Below, piece after piece: positions 54,652-63,833 of a stretch of 64,000 bases of DNA. The translations under genes and the position numbers were made by a program. The notes under the pieces were generated by a model that was given only the letters and a program-made list of their open reading frames with translations, was not told where the DNA came from and did not search any database. How positions within the stretch are numbered: the stretch's first letter is position 1; every line of letters starts with the position of its first letter. The stretch covers positions 83,340 through 147,339 of the forward strand of contig JAFNXL010000041.1 of NCBI GenBank assembly GCA_017379075.1. The letters are read 5' to 3'. This DNA comes from Bacteroidaceae bacterium (lineage in GTDB: Bacteria; Bacteroidota; Bacteroidia; Bacteroidales; Bacteroidaceae).

Positions 54652-57603
54652 ATGAAAAAAATATTCCCTCGCGTGGCAGGCTTGTTTCTGGCTTTCGGCA
54701 TAGGCCTTGGCGTCAGTGCCCAGAACAAGACTTTTACCAACCCGGTTTATAATTATGACAGCCCCGACCCCAGTATCCAGCGTGCGCAGGACGGCACCTT
54801 CTATTGCTATGCCACCAACTGCCAGACACGCAAGTCAAAGGACTTGGTTACCTGGAGCAATTTGGGCGGCGTCTTCTCCACCCCTTCATGGAATGGCGGC
54901 GGCTATGCGGTATGGGCCACGGATGTGAATTACGTGGACGGGCAATACCTGATGTATTATGCCCTTGCGCTTTGGGGCAATACCACCGAGACCGGTATCG
55001 GTGTGGCCAAAGGCACAAGCCCGGAAAAATTCTCTGATGTGGGCAAGATGTTCCGAAGCAAGGAAATCGGTGTGAAGAACAGTATCGACGCCTGCTATGT
55101 GGAAGAGGGTGACAAGAAATATCTGGTTTGGGGCAGTTTCCATGACATTTACATTGCGGAGCTGACCGAAGACGGTCTTCAGATAAAGGACTTCAACAAG
55201 AAGACCAAGATTGCCGGTGGTGCCTTCGAGGGCGCCATGATCCACAAACGTGGCGGCTACTATTACCTCTTTGCCAGCGTGGGAAGCTGTTGCGAGGGCA
55301 AGAACTCCACCTATCGTACCGTGGTGGGCCGCAGCACCAAGCTGACTGGCCCCTATGTGAACAAGCAGGGCGGCACCATGTTTGATAACAACTACACCAC
55401 CATTATCCGCGGTAATGAAATTTGGGCAGGCCCTGGTCACAACAGCGAAATCATTACCGACGACAATGGGGATGACTGGATTATGTATCACGCCTATAAA
55501 GCGGCGGATCCCGACCGTGGGCGTGTGCTCATGCTGGACAAGATTACTTGGGATGTCAACGGATGGCCCTCTGTGAATAACGGCTATCCTTCAAGCACTC
55601 CCATGCCTGCGCCCGTGTACTACAAGGGCAGCGGAGCGGATATGACTTACCGCTTGAACAACATGGATTTGGCCAAGACAGGGTTCAAGAAATGGAACAT
55701 CGAGGAGGACTCTTGTGCCACCTTTGTAAACGGAATTGTGATTGGCTCGCCTCACATGCCCATCATGCATGCCAAGAACGGCGAATATAAAATCTCCCAG
55801 TCGCGTCAGAACATGTCCAACGGACTGTACGAACTCAGTCTGGACAACTTCTGTACCAACGGTGGTGCGCAATTGGTGGTGAACAACGTGGTCACTCCGG
55901 TGCATAATGCGGCCAATGACGATAAGAAGGCTCCCACGAGCCGTAGCAACATTGCTACCCGTTTCATTCGCACGGACGACTATCGCCAGCGGGTCTACGG
56001 ACTGGTGACCGACGGCAAACTGAACATTGCCTTGCAAGGTAATTTGGCAGAGGATGAGTCTTACTATGCAGGAGACTTGCGGGTGGTATACCGCGAAAAG
56101 GACTCAGCTGCCTGTGTGCCTGTACTGGAATCTTATGTACGCATGAGCCAGGAGATTATCGCAAGCAAGGACGTCTTCTATAAAGGTTACCGCACACGTT
56201 TGGCAGAACTGGCGGAGGAGGCCGTGGCCACTCCCGCTTCTTACCCGCTGTTGCTGACCACCCATCTGACACAGGATAGTGTGGTGCAAAGCCAACAATT
56301 CTATGCTTCCCTGGCCGAAGAGATTGCTCGAATGGATGAGGAAATCGCTACGTCTCGCAGCCTTGGACTGAATGTGGAGGCATCGGAGGTTATCCGCGAA
56401 GAGGCGGCACAGGTTTATGCCGCACAGGACTATGACGACAAGCAGGTTCAGGACTTGCTCAGACGTTTGAAGAAGGCGATTCATGACCAGGCTTACAGCT
56501 ATTCTGCCGGTGATGGCACAGAAAACAATCCTTACCGCATTGTACGTTCCACCCAGCTGGATCACATGCGCAATGTGCTGAAGAAGGACACCATGGTGTA
56601 TTTCTGCCTGGACAAGGACATCGACATGACTGGTTTTGAATGGCAACCGTTGAACACTTCCGATTCCAAATACCGTTTCAGAATCGACTTTGACGGTCAG
56701 GGCCATCTTATCCGCAACCTCACCATGGCCAATGAGGGCTATCCCAGTTTCTTCGGCACTATGTGCGGAAATTGCCGAAACGTGGGCTTTGTGGATGCAA
56801 AGGTGTTCTCTACCACTTCCGCCGCGGCAATTTTGGCAGGAAATGCCGGCCACAGCTCTTATGAGGATGCCGAGGGAAACATTATTCCCTGCAAGGTGGA
56901 GAACTGTTATTTCACGGGTAAGATTGAGGCCAAGGGCAGAGTGGGCGTAGTGGCAGGAATGGTGGCGCAGAAAGCACACTTGGAAATCAGAAATGTATAT
57001 ACAAACGTAGAGATAGTGGGCAATGGCGGTTCGTCCAATTACGGCGGCGGTTTGGTCGGACGCGTCCAGGGTGGTTTGGAAATCAGCCAGAGCTATGCGG
57101 CTGGCCCTATCAATGCGCCTGTTGCCGGTGGTATCGTGGCTGGAGGACAATCCACCACAACTCCGCCGTCCACCTATGACAACGTCATTGCATGGAATCC
57201 TTTCGTAGACGGAAACACGGCACTTCCCTTTGGTGCGATACGTGATATGGATGTGATGAAAGATGTGTATCATCTGCAAGGCATGACGGTCAATGGTGAG
57301 GAAGTAGCAGACGGAAAGGCTGTCCCCGAACTGTATGAGATTGTAGGCAACTGGAGTGCCGCATGGCATAGTGACCCCACTGCCGGAAATGGCTATCCTA
57401 TCTTGGCATGGCAGTTCGCCCGTGGCGATTACCGTGAGGAGTGCGGATTTGAAAAAGCCGATGGCGTAATCTCCCCCGATCTCTCCGTACGTCCCGGACA
57501 GAGAGAATATTACAATCTGAACGGCCAACGCGTGGCACGTCCCACCCGTGGTATATATATCATCCGAGAGATGGGCACAGCGCGTAAAGTGCAGATACCC
57601 TGA
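54652..57603 (+). CDS. Multidomain GH43-type glycosidase with beta-repeat region and C-terminal tail
   Basis: The 983-residue exported protein starts with a signal peptide (MKKIFPRVAGLFLAFGIGLGVSA). A five-bladed GH43 propeller follows, with the base-containing NYDSPDPSIQRAQDGTFYCY, the NSIDACYVEEGDKKYLVWGS region and the acid-containing AGGAFEGAMIHKRGGYYYL. This fits arabinan- or xyloside-type exo/endo enzymes. Residues about 330-480 form a beta domain, then helices. From about residue 622 there is a GLUG-like beta-helix region (GDGTENNPYRIVRSTQLDHM, FDGQGHLIRNLTM, GGGLVGRVQGG). The end (YYNLNGQRVARPTRGIYII...) matches the tail type of the first protein in the window. Confidence 0.82.
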   Translation: MKKIFPRVAGLFLAFGIGLGVSAQNKTFTNPVYNYDSPDPSIQRAQDGTFYCYATNCQTRKSKDLVTWSNLGGVFSTPSWNGGGYAVWATDVNYVDGQYLMYYALALWGNTTETGIGVAKGTSPEKFSDVGKMFRSKEIGVKNSIDACYVEEGDKKYLVWGSFHDIYIAELTEDGLQIKDFNKKTKIAGGAFEGAMIHKRGGYYYLFASVGSCCEGKNSTYRTVVGRSTKLTGPYVNKQGGTMFDNNYTTIIRGNEIWAGPGHNSEIITDDNGDDWIMYHAYKAADPDRGRVLMLDKITWDVNGWPSVNNGYPSSTPMPAPVYYKGSGADMTYRLNNMDLAKTGFKKWNIEEDSCATFVNGIVIGSPHMPIMHAKNGEYKISQSRQNMSNGLYELSLDNFCTNGGAQLVVNNVVTPVHNAANDDKKAPTSRSNIATRFIRTDDYRQRVYGLVTDGKLNIALQGNLAEDESYYAGDLRVVYREKDSAACVPVLESYVRMSQEIIASKDVFYKGYRTRLAELAEEAVATPASYPLLLTTHLTQDSVVQSQQFYASLAEEIARMDEEIATSRSLGLNVEASEVIREEAAQVYAAQDYDDKQVQDLLRRLKKAIHDQAYSYSAGDGTENNPYRIVRSTQLDHMRNVLKKDTMVYFCLDKDIDMTGFEWQPLNTSDSKYRFRIDFDGQGHLIRNLTMANEGYPSFFGTMCGNCRNVGFVDAKVFSTTSAAAILAGNAGHSSYEDAEGNIIPCKVENCYFTGKIEAKGRVGVVAGMVAQKAHLEIRNVYTNVEIVGNGGSSNYGGGLVGRVQGGLEISQSYAAGPINAPVAGGIVAGGQSTTTPPSTYDNVIAWNPFVDGNTALPFGAIRDMDVMKDVYHLQGMTVNGEEVADGKAVPELYEIVGNWSAAWHSDPTAGNGYPILAWQFARGDYREECGFEKADGVISPDLSVRPGQREYYNLNGQRVARPTRGIYIIREMGTARKVQIP

Positions 57604-57632
57604 TAATCTTGAATACTAATACACATATTTGA

Positions 57633-59903
57633 ATGATGATGAGAAAACTGTTATTTTTACTGGCGTTTGCTTTCGCAGCAATGCTTCAAGCGGCAGATTT
57701 TGTGACCGAATCCCGTTGGATTACAGCATCTGAAGGTGATGTGAATGCACAGAACACATGGATTGCTTTCCGCAAGGATATCACCCTGGGCAGCATCCCC
57801 ATGAAGGTGGAGGCAAGCATAGCGGCGGCTTCCAAATATTGGTTGTGGATAAATGGAGAGATGGTTGTATTTGAAGGCCAGCTCAAGCGTGGCCCCACAC
57901 CCAAGGATACCTATTATGACAAGGTGGACATTACCCCATATCTGAAAAAGGGGAACAACGAGGTTGCCGTCCTGTTGTGGTATTTCGGCAAAAGCGGTTT
58001 CTCCCATAACAGCAGCGGTAAGAGCGGCCTGCTTTTCTCTGCACAGGCAATTGGCTTGTATTCCGACAGTCAGTGGATGAGCCGTATTCATCCGGCTTAC
58101 GGCACTTGTGGAGACCCCAAACCAAACGGCCGTTTGAGTGAGTCGAGCATAAAGTATGACGGAAACAAAGACCTGGGCGAATGGCAGACGGGCGACATCC
58201 AAAGTGGTTTTGCCACAAGTAAGGAAATTGGCAAGGCAGGTTCTGCCCCCTGGAACGCTTTGGTGGAACGCCCCACACCGCTTTGGAAGGACTTCGGCCC
58301 AAAGAAGGGCAAATACACAACCAAACGCGGAACGGAGGAAGACACTCTCGTGGTGACTCTCCCCTACAATATGCAAATGACCCCCATTATTGAAGTGGAT
58401 GATCCCGAAGGCGGACGTGCCATCAGCATCAAGTCTGACCACCTCTTCGGTGGTGGCGAACCCAATGTATGGGCGCAGTACATCACACGTCCTGGCCGTC
58501 AGAAGTACGAGTCGTATGGTTGGTTCAATGGAGAACATCTTTATGTCACCGTTCCCCATGGTGTGAAGGTCAAGAGCATCCAATATCGTGAGACAGGCTA
58601 TAACAGCGAGGTTGTGGGCGGTTTTGAGTGTGATGACGATTACTTCAACACCTATTGGAAGAAGACTATGCGTACGTTGTATGTCAATATGCGCGACACT
58701 TATTTTGACTGTCCCGACCGCGAACGTGCCCAGTGGTGGGGCGACGGCACATTGCTGATGACAGAAAGTTTCTATTCGCACACCACAAGTGCGCATGCCA
58801 TGGCACGCAAGGGATTGCTGGAACTTTGCAAGCACCAGCGCAAGGACTATACCATCTACAGCCCCATACCGGGCAACTGGGGTTCAGAACTTCCTGCACA
58901 GATGTTGGCCACAGTCGGTCTGCCCGGCGTATGGACCTATTACATGCATACAGGCGATTTGACCACACTGGCCGAACTCTATCCCTATATCCGCAATTAC
59001 CTTTCCATTTGGAAACTGGAAGAAAACGGTCTGACCGCATTCCGCAAAATTGGCTGGAACTGGGGCGATTGGGGCGACAACCGCGACATGAGGATGATCT
59101 ACGCAGCCTGGCACTATATTGCATTGGAGGCTGCTGCACGTATGGCACAAGTATTGGGCAATCCCGCAGAAAGCGAATATTACAGGGGGCAAATGGCGCG
59201 TCTGAAAGTAGGCTTTAACGCCTGTTGGAACGGAACAGCCTATCGTCATCCCGACTATAAGGAAAAGACCGACGACCGCGTGCAGGCTTTGGCCGTTATC
59301 AGTGGCTTGGCTGATAAGGACAAGTATCCAGCCATCAAACAACTATTCCGTACCGAGATGCATGCCAGCCCCTATATGGAAAAATATGTAACCGATGCCT
59401 GCTTTGTGATGGGTGACGGTGAATATGGTATGGAACGTGTGCGCGAAAGATATAAGAAAATGGTGGAACATCCCGATTATACAACCCTTTTTGAAGGATG
59501 GGGAATCGGTGCGGAAGGTTTTGGTGGCGGCACCACAAACCACGCCTGGAGCGGTGGCCCGCTGATTACGGTGTGCGAATATCTCATGGGCGTAACACCC
59601 TTGGAGGCTGGTTGGGGACGATTCCAGGTAAAGCCAACCCCAGTGACTTTTAACCGTGCCTCTCTTGACGTGCCTACTGTGAAGGGCATGGTACGCTTTG
59701 CCTACAAGAAGAGTGGCGGCAAGACAACCTTTACGCTGACTGTACCCGAAGGTACGGAGGCTGTTTTCTATCTGCCTGTAACTGACGCGGAGAAGATTAA
59801 GGGCAAGAAGGAGTTCATCACATCCCAAGCCTCTTTGCAAAAGGATGGCTGTACTGCCTTGCTGCTTCCCGCAGGTAAATACAAATACACGATTCAGAAT
59901 TAA
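57633..59903 (+). CDS. GH78-like alpha-L-rhamnosidase
   Basis: The 756-residue exported protein (signal LLFLLAFAFAAMLQA) has an N-terminal jelly-roll domain (ASKYWLWINGEMVVFEGQL, VDITPYLKKGNNEVAVLLWY). The (alpha/alpha)6 catalytic domain has the GH78-type DTYFDCPDRERAQWWGDG, then WNWGDWGDNRDMRMIYAAWHY and GFGGGTTNHAWSGGP. A C-terminal beta domain carries the FQVKPTPVTF pattern. The enzyme should release terminal alpha-L-rhamnose, as in pectin rhamnogalacturonan. It lies 29 nt after the GH43 gene and 11 nt before the second GH43 gene. Confidence 0.82.
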   Translation: MMMRKLLFLLAFAFAAMLQAADFVTESRWITASEGDVNAQNTWIAFRKDITLGSIPMKVEASIAAASKYWLWINGEMVVFEGQLKRGPTPKDTYYDKVDITPYLKKGNNEVAVLLWYFGKSGFSHNSSGKSGLLFSAQAIGLYSDSQWMSRIHPAYGTCGDPKPNGRLSESSIKYDGNKDLGEWQTGDIQSGFATSKEIGKAGSAPWNALVERPTPLWKDFGPKKGKYTTKRGTEEDTLVVTLPYNMQMTPIIEVDDPEGGRAISIKSDHLFGGGEPNVWAQYITRPGRQKYESYGWFNGEHLYVTVPHGVKVKSIQYRETGYNSEVVGGFECDDDYFNTYWKKTMRTLYVNMRDTYFDCPDRERAQWWGDGTLLMTESFYSHTTSAHAMARKGLLELCKHQRKDYTIYSPIPGNWGSELPAQMLATVGLPGVWTYYMHTGDLTTLAELYPYIRNYLSIWKLEENGLTAFRKIGWNWGDWGDNRDMRMIYAAWHYIALEAAARMAQVLGNPAESEYYRGQMARLKVGFNACWNGTAYRHPDYKEKTDDRVQALAVISGLADKDKYPAIKQLFRTEMHASPYMEKYVTDACFVMGDGEYGMERVRERYKKMVEHPDYTTLFEGWGIGAEGFGGGTTNHAWSGGPLITVCEYLMGVTPLEAGWGRFQVKPTPVTFNRASLDVPTVKGMVRFAYKKSGGKTTFTLTVPEGTEAVFYLPVTDAEKIKGKKEFITSQASLQKDGCTALLLPAGKYKYTIQN

Positions 59904-59914
59904 ACGTTTGCAAT

Positions 59915-60904
59915 ATGAGGAAATATTTAAATAAAGGGCTGTTTTTTGGCGCCATGTTGGCCCTGGCATCTGGATGCCAGCAGGATGGCGAGCGTATTGC
60001 ATTGGCCGACCCCACCATCTTTGTGGCGGACGGAAAGTATTACATGACCGGAACCAGCGGCGATGACGGCTTCACCCTGCTAGAGTCAAGCAACCTGCGC
60101 CACTGGACATACTCCAAGGCTGATCCCTATATCCTCCACAAAGGGGAGGACACCTATGGCGAGCGTGATTTCTGGGCGCCTCAGATTGTCGAACTCGAAG
60201 ACCGTTATCTGATGACATATTCTGCCCAGGGCAAGATGTGTGTGGCGGAAAGCAAGGAACTGACCGGTCCCTATAAACAACGGGAAAACCGCCCCCTTAC
60301 CGATTGTCCCGAAATGAACATAGATTCTTATCTTTTCAAGGATGAGGACGGCAAGTGGTATATGTATCACGCAAGATACATCCAACAGGATGATATGGGC
60401 GGCAATGCCATTTTTGTAGCGGAATTTGATATGGATACGCAGAAACTCAAGGAAGAGACGCTGACGGAATGTCTGCGCGTGAGTGAACCCTGGGAACTGA
60501 CCTTGGACGGTATGAGCCATAACCATAATACCCTGGAAGGGCCTACAGTCATGAAGCGTGACAGCATCTATTACATGTTCTATTCGGCCAATGATTATAG
60601 GAGTGTGGATTATGCTGTGGGTTATGCCGTTGCCAAATCACCGTATGGTCCCTGGGAGAAACAGCCAGGTCCTGTTATTCATACCAGTGAGGTGGGCGAA
60701 AACGGTTCAGGCCATGGCGATTTCTTCATAGGTCTGGACAAGGAGCCGTATTATGTGTATCATGTACATCAGAACGACACCACAGTCGACCCGCGCACAG
60801 TCCGTATTATGCCGCTGAAAATGTCCAAACATCGTGTTACAGGCATTTTCCACATTTCTGCCAAGAAAAAGGGAAATGTGATTGTCCCCAAATTGTTTAA
60901 ATAA
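59915..60904 (+). CDS. GH43 family glycosidase, lipoprotein
   Basis: The 329-residue product has a lipobox (LASGC, Cys21) and then a compact GH43 propeller. The catalytic base is in ALADPTIFVADGKYYMTGTS. The middle Asp is in EMNIDSYLFKDEDGKWYMYH, and the general acid Glu in NTLEGPTVMKRDSIYYMFYS. The His in GHGDFFIG fits the conserved metal-site His. The substrate is probably an alpha-L-arabinosyl or beta-xylosyl/galactosyl linkage. It is the last gene of the plus-strand sugar unit, followed by a terminator. Confidence 0.88.
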   Translation: MRKYLNKGLFFGAMLALASGCQQDGERIALADPTIFVADGKYYMTGTSGDDGFTLLESSNLRHWTYSKADPYILHKGEDTYGERDFWAPQIVELEDRYLMTYSAQGKMCVAESKELTGPYKQRENRPLTDCPEMNIDSYLFKDEDGKWYMYHARYIQQDDMGGNAIFVAEFDMDTQKLKEETLTECLRVSEPWELTLDGMSHNHNTLEGPTVMKRDSIYYMFYSANDYRSVDYAVGYAVAKSPYGPWEKQPGPVIHTSEVGENGSGHGDFFIGLDKEPYYVYHVHQNDTTVDPRTVRIMPLKMSKHRVTGIFHISAKKKGNVIVPKLFK

Positions 60905-60907
60905 TAA

Positions 60908-60940
60908 AAATGGGTCCGCACTGGAAGAGTGGACCCATTT
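60908..60940. terminator. Intrinsic terminator between converging genes
   Basis: AAATGGGTCC (60908-60917) pairs with GGACCCATTT (60931-60940), with a short inner stem. It lies between the GH43 gene and ribH. Confidence 0.8.
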
Positions 60941-60959
60941 ATTTGTTGTTTTCTTAATT

Positions 60960-61454
60960 TTATGACAGCAGACTACGTTGGTAGTCAACCATCTTTATCG
61001 CCGTAACGGCGCATTCATCACCTTTGTTGCCTAGCACCCCGCCACAACGGCCTTCTGCCTGTTCCATGTTGTTGCAGGTAAGCAAACCGTATATTACAGG
61101 CACGTCATACTGGATGTTCAGTGTGGCCAGCCCTTGAGTGGTACCTTGGCAGATGTAGTCGAAGTGGGGGGTGTCTCCACGGATGACACAGCCGATGGCA
61201 ATGACAGCATCCACAGCTCCGCTCTTCACGAATTGTGCAGCACCGTAAATCAGTTCAAAACTGCCGGGAACCATTTTCACCTGGATGTCGTCTTCGCAAG
61301 CGCCGTTCGCAACGAGCGTGTCTATTGCACCCTGCATAAGCGCACCGGTTATCTTGCTGTTCCACTCGCTCACGACAATGGCAAAGCGCATTCCTTCAGC
61401 GGACGGAACGCTTTTGGGATCGTAATCTGAAAGATTATGTAAATTGGAAGCCAT
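60960..61454 (-). CDS. ribH: 6,7-dimethyl-8-ribityllumazine synthase
   Basis: This 164-residue enzyme makes lumazine, the immediate riboflavin precursor, from 3,4-dihydroxybutanone 4-phosphate and the ribityl pyrimidine. Motifs are [53 protein letters not shown] (catalytic His in the TPHFDY segment) and [18 protein letters not shown]. It lies downstream of the TPR gene on the same strand, with a long hairpin between them. Confidence 0.96.
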   Translation of the reverse strand: MASNLHNLSDYDPKSVPSAEGMRFAIVVSEWNSKITGALMQGAIDTLVANGACEDDIQVKMVPGSFELIYGAAQFVKSGAVDAVIAIGCVIRGDTPHFDYICQGTTQGLATLNIQYDVPVIYGLLTCNNMEQAEGRCGGVLGNKGDECAVTAIKMVDYQRSLLS

Positions 61455-61487
61455 ATTTATATAGATTTTATTTGGTTACAGATACGA

Positions 61488-61557
61488 AATACTCCCCATT
61501 CGTAACCAAACCAGAACAACTTTTGTCTGATGACATTGGTGACGAATGGGGAGTATT
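61488..61557. other. Long inverted repeat between the TPR gene and ribH
   Basis: AATACTCCCCATTCGT (61488-61503) pairs perfectly with ACGAATGGGGAGTATT (61542-61557). After one mismatch the stem continues for 5 bp (ACCAA with TTGGT), with a 26-nt loop. No T-run follows on the minus strand, so it is not a standard terminator. Confidence 0.75.
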
Positions 61558-61568
61558 ATGAGAGATAA

Positions 61569-62246
61569 TTACTTCAGACGCTCAATGTACTTGTCTACTT
61601 CGTTTGTCTGGAAACTCTGCTTGTAGCTTTCCTTTACCTTCTCGTAGCAAGCCAAAGCCTTTTCCTTCTGGCCCAGGTCTTCATAAATTTGTCCGGCCTG
61701 AATCAGGAAAGTGGGGCTCAATGTGTTGTTGTCTGCAACAGAAGCGGCTTCTTCCAGAGTGGTTGCTGCCTTTTCCATCTGACCCAGTGCAGCGTAGCAG
61801 TTGCCCAGCGCGCCGATGGCTGCGGGGCTGATCATTGCGTCACCGCAACCGCTGAAATCTTCCAGCATGGCAACGGCTTCATTGTACTGACCCAGGTTGG
61901 CGTAGCAGATTCCGGCATACATCTTGGCCAGATTGGCAGCCTTTGTACAACCGAAATTGTCTGCAACAGCGAGGAAGCCCTGAGCGGTTTCGTTGCCGTT
62001 AAGTGCCTTCTCATACTCTCCGCTGGCAAACAAAGCTTCAGCCTTGTAGAGGGCTTCATTGGCCTTTGTGTTGCGGGGAACAATGTAGAACTGGTGAGTG
62101 AGCAATACAATGATGATTGCAGCCAACAGGCCGCCGCCACCGTAAACGATGGCCTTCTTGTGCTTGTCGAAGAAATTCTTTGAGGCCGCGAGTGTCTCGT
62201 CGAACTCATTCACAGGTGCTGTGTTCTTTTGTGCTTTTTGTGACAT
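61569..62246 (-). CDS. Membrane-anchored TPR protein (YfgM-like)
   Basis: The 225-residue protein has a short cytoplasmic N-terminus, one transmembrane helix (KAIVYGGGGLLAAIIIVLLTHQFYI, residues about 37-60) and several TPR repeats. These include ANEALYKAEALFASGEYEKAL, AKMYAGICYANLGQYNEAVAM, LGNCYAALGQMEKAATTLEE and AGQIYEDLGQKEKALACYEKV. The layout matches E. coli YfgM, which partners with PpiD at the Sec translocon. A PpiD-like protein is encoded elsewhere in this window, but the pairing is inference. Confidence 0.8.
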   Translation of the reverse strand: MSQKAQKNTAPVNEFDETLAASKNFFDKHKKAIVYGGGGLLAAIIIVLLTHQFYIVPRNTKANEALYKAEALFASGEYEKALNGNETAQGFLAVADNFGCTKAANLAKMYAGICYANLGQYNEAVAMLEDFSGCGDAMISPAAIGALGNCYAALGQMEKAATTLEEAASVADNNTLSPTFLIQAGQIYEDLGQKEKALACYEKVKESYKQSFQTNEVDKYIERLK

Positions 62247-62286
62247 TTTTTATATGTATTTTTTATTATTTCCGTAAAAGACTGCG

Positions 62287-62294
62287 CAAAATTA
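62287..62294 (-). promoter_or_regulatory. Candidate -7 box for the TPR gene
   Basis: TAATTTTG on the minus strand, about 40 nt upstream of the start codon. No TTG is at 20-nt spacing. Confidence 0.4.
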
Positions 62295-62369
62295 GTCAAT
62301 TTCTCCCACAACACATAATTTATCGGTCAATATTTTTGTTTTACCCTCTCATTTTTAGAATAAAATGTA

Positions 62370-62377
62370 TAAATTTG
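62370..62377 (+). promoter_or_regulatory. -7 box for recF
   Basis: TAAATTTG ends 11 nt before the ATG at 62389. It overlaps the codons that a longer recF frame would use, which argues for the 62389 start and a very short leader. Confidence 0.5.
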
Positions 62378-62388
62378 CAAATAGAATT

Positions 62389-63486
62389 ATGATACTGAAC
62401 CACCTTTCTGTAGTTAACTACAAAAACATTGCGCAGGCCGAATTGGACTTTTCCGATAAGGTCAATTGCTTTATTGGCCGTAACGGTCAGGGTAAAACCA
62501 ACCTGCTTGATGCCATTTATTTCCTCTCGCTTTGCAAGAGCGCTACCACATCTCAGGATGCGCTCAACATTCTGCACGGACAGGACATGATGGCTCTTCA
62601 GGGAAGGTATACATGTGAGGACGGCACGCTTGAGGATATCCATTGTGGACTGAAGCGCGGACAGAAAAAGATACTTCGCCGCGGACAGAAGAATTACAAG
62701 CGTATGGCAGAGCACATCGGGCTTATTCCATTGGTCATGGTGTCGCCTTCTGACCAAATGCTGATTACTGGAGGAAGCGAACTGCGAAGGAAATTTCTGG
62801 ACATGGTCATTTCTCAGTGCGAACCGGCCTATCTGGAAAGTCTTATCCGTTATAACAAGGCCGTGCTACAGCGCAATGCCATGTTGAAGATGGAACAGGA
62901 ACCCGATCTGGAGGTAATGGCGCTATGGGAAGAGGAAATGGCACGCGAGGGAGAATTTATTTTCTCGCGACGCCGTGCGCACGTAGAACAGTTCGTCCCC
63001 ATTTTTCAGCATTACTATAATCAGATCTCCTTGCAGCGTGAGCAGGTGGAATTGCAGTATGTCTCGCATTGCCAGCGTGGCCCGCTATTGGAAGTCATCC
63101 AGCGTGACCGCTTCAAGGACCGTGCCGTGGGTTATTCGTTGCATGGTGTACACAAGGATGAACTGGAAATGTCCCTGTCGGGCTATCCCATACGCCGTGA
63201 GGGTTCGCAGGGGCAGAACAAGACCTTCCTGATAGCCTTGAAACTGGCCCAGTTCGATTTCTTGCACCGCATCGGTTCCAAGACCGCACCGCTTCTGCTT
63301 CTGGATGACATCTTTGACAAACTGGATGCCGATAGGGTGGAACAGATTGTGCATTTGGTGGGAGGAGACAATTTCGGCCAGATTTTCATTACAGACACCA
63401 ACCGCGATCATCTGGACAGTATCCTGTCCCATTCGCAGGGCGATTATCGTTTGTTTCATGTTGAGGAAGGGGAGATACGCCCATGA
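62389..63486 (+). CDS. recF: DNA replication and repair protein RecF
   Basis: The 365-residue SMC-like ATPase loads RecA at gaps together with RecO and RecR. It has Walker A FIGRNGQGKTNLLDAIYFLS, the region SPSDQMLITGGSELRRKFLD, the signature area YPIRREGSQGQNKTFLIALK and Walker B PLLLLDDIFDKLD, followed by FITDTN. ATG 62389 (MILNHLSVVNYKN) matches the family N-terminus; an upstream ATG at 62365 lies before the -7 box. The end overlaps the next gene by 4 nt. Confidence 0.95.
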   Translation: MILNHLSVVNYKNIAQAELDFSDKVNCFIGRNGQGKTNLLDAIYFLSLCKSATTSQDALNILHGQDMMALQGRYTCEDGTLEDIHCGLKRGQKKILRRGQKNYKRMAEHIGLIPLVMVSPSDQMLITGGSELRRKFLDMVISQCEPAYLESLIRYNKAVLQRNAMLKMEQEPDLEVMALWEEEMAREGEFIFSRRRAHVEQFVPIFQHYYNQISLQREQVELQYVSHCQRGPLLEVIQRDRFKDRAVGYSLHGVHKDELEMSLSGYPIRREGSQGQNKTFLIALKLAQFDFLHRIGSKTAPLLLLDDIFDKLDADRVEQIVHLVGGDNFGQIFITDTNRDHLDSILSHSQGDYRLFHVEEGEIRP

Positions 63487-63773
63487 TTAGGAAAAAGGAA
63501 CAGAAGCTTGGCTCTCTCCTCCAGCATTTTTTGCGCGAGCAGGGATTGGAAACGCCCCTTAACGAATACAGGGCTGTGCAGATATGGCCCGAGATTGTTG
63601 GGCCTGCCATTTCACGTTATGTTGGAAAGGTTTTCATCAAGAACTGTATCATGTATGTGCAGATACGTAGTGCGGCCTTGCGCGAAAACCTCACCCATCA
63701 GCGTACCGTATTGGCTCAGCGTGTCAATCAGCAGATTGGCGCACAGGTAGTCAACGAAATCCGCTTCTATTAG
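63483..63773 (+). CDS. DUF721 family (DciA-like) protein
   Basis: The 96-residue protein carries the DUF721 pattern (SLLQHFLREQGLETPLNEYR, VQIWPEIVGPAISRYVGKVF, MYVQIRSAALRENLTHQR, VNEIRFY). DUF721 includes DciA, a loader of the replicative helicase in many bacteria without DnaC. Linkage to recF supports a DNA-replication role. The ATG overlaps the recF stop (ATGA), so the two are translationally coupled. Confidence 0.85.
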   Translation: MIRKKEQKLGSLLQHFLREQGLETPLNEYRAVQIWPEIVGPAISRYVGKVFIKNCIMYVQIRSAALRENLTHQRTVLAQRVNQQIGAQVVNEIRFY

Positions 63774-63833
63774 TGGCAGGTTCGCGTCTTAGCTGACGCC
63801 TTTGAATGATAGATTTTCAAGCCCGTGGAATAT

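Noticed and set aside
56104-57528. Open frame of 474 codons antisense to the GH43 multidomain gene
   Set aside because: The sense strand has signal peptide, catalytic motifs and tail. The antisense frame has none.
61455-61568. FMN riboswitch upstream of ribH
   Set aside because: The gap is short and dominated by one long hairpin. The conserved multi-stem RFN pattern is not visible.
62365-62388. recF start at the upstream ATG
   Set aside because: Those codons overlap the TAAATTTG -7 box, and the family N-terminus begins at MILNHLSVVNYKN.
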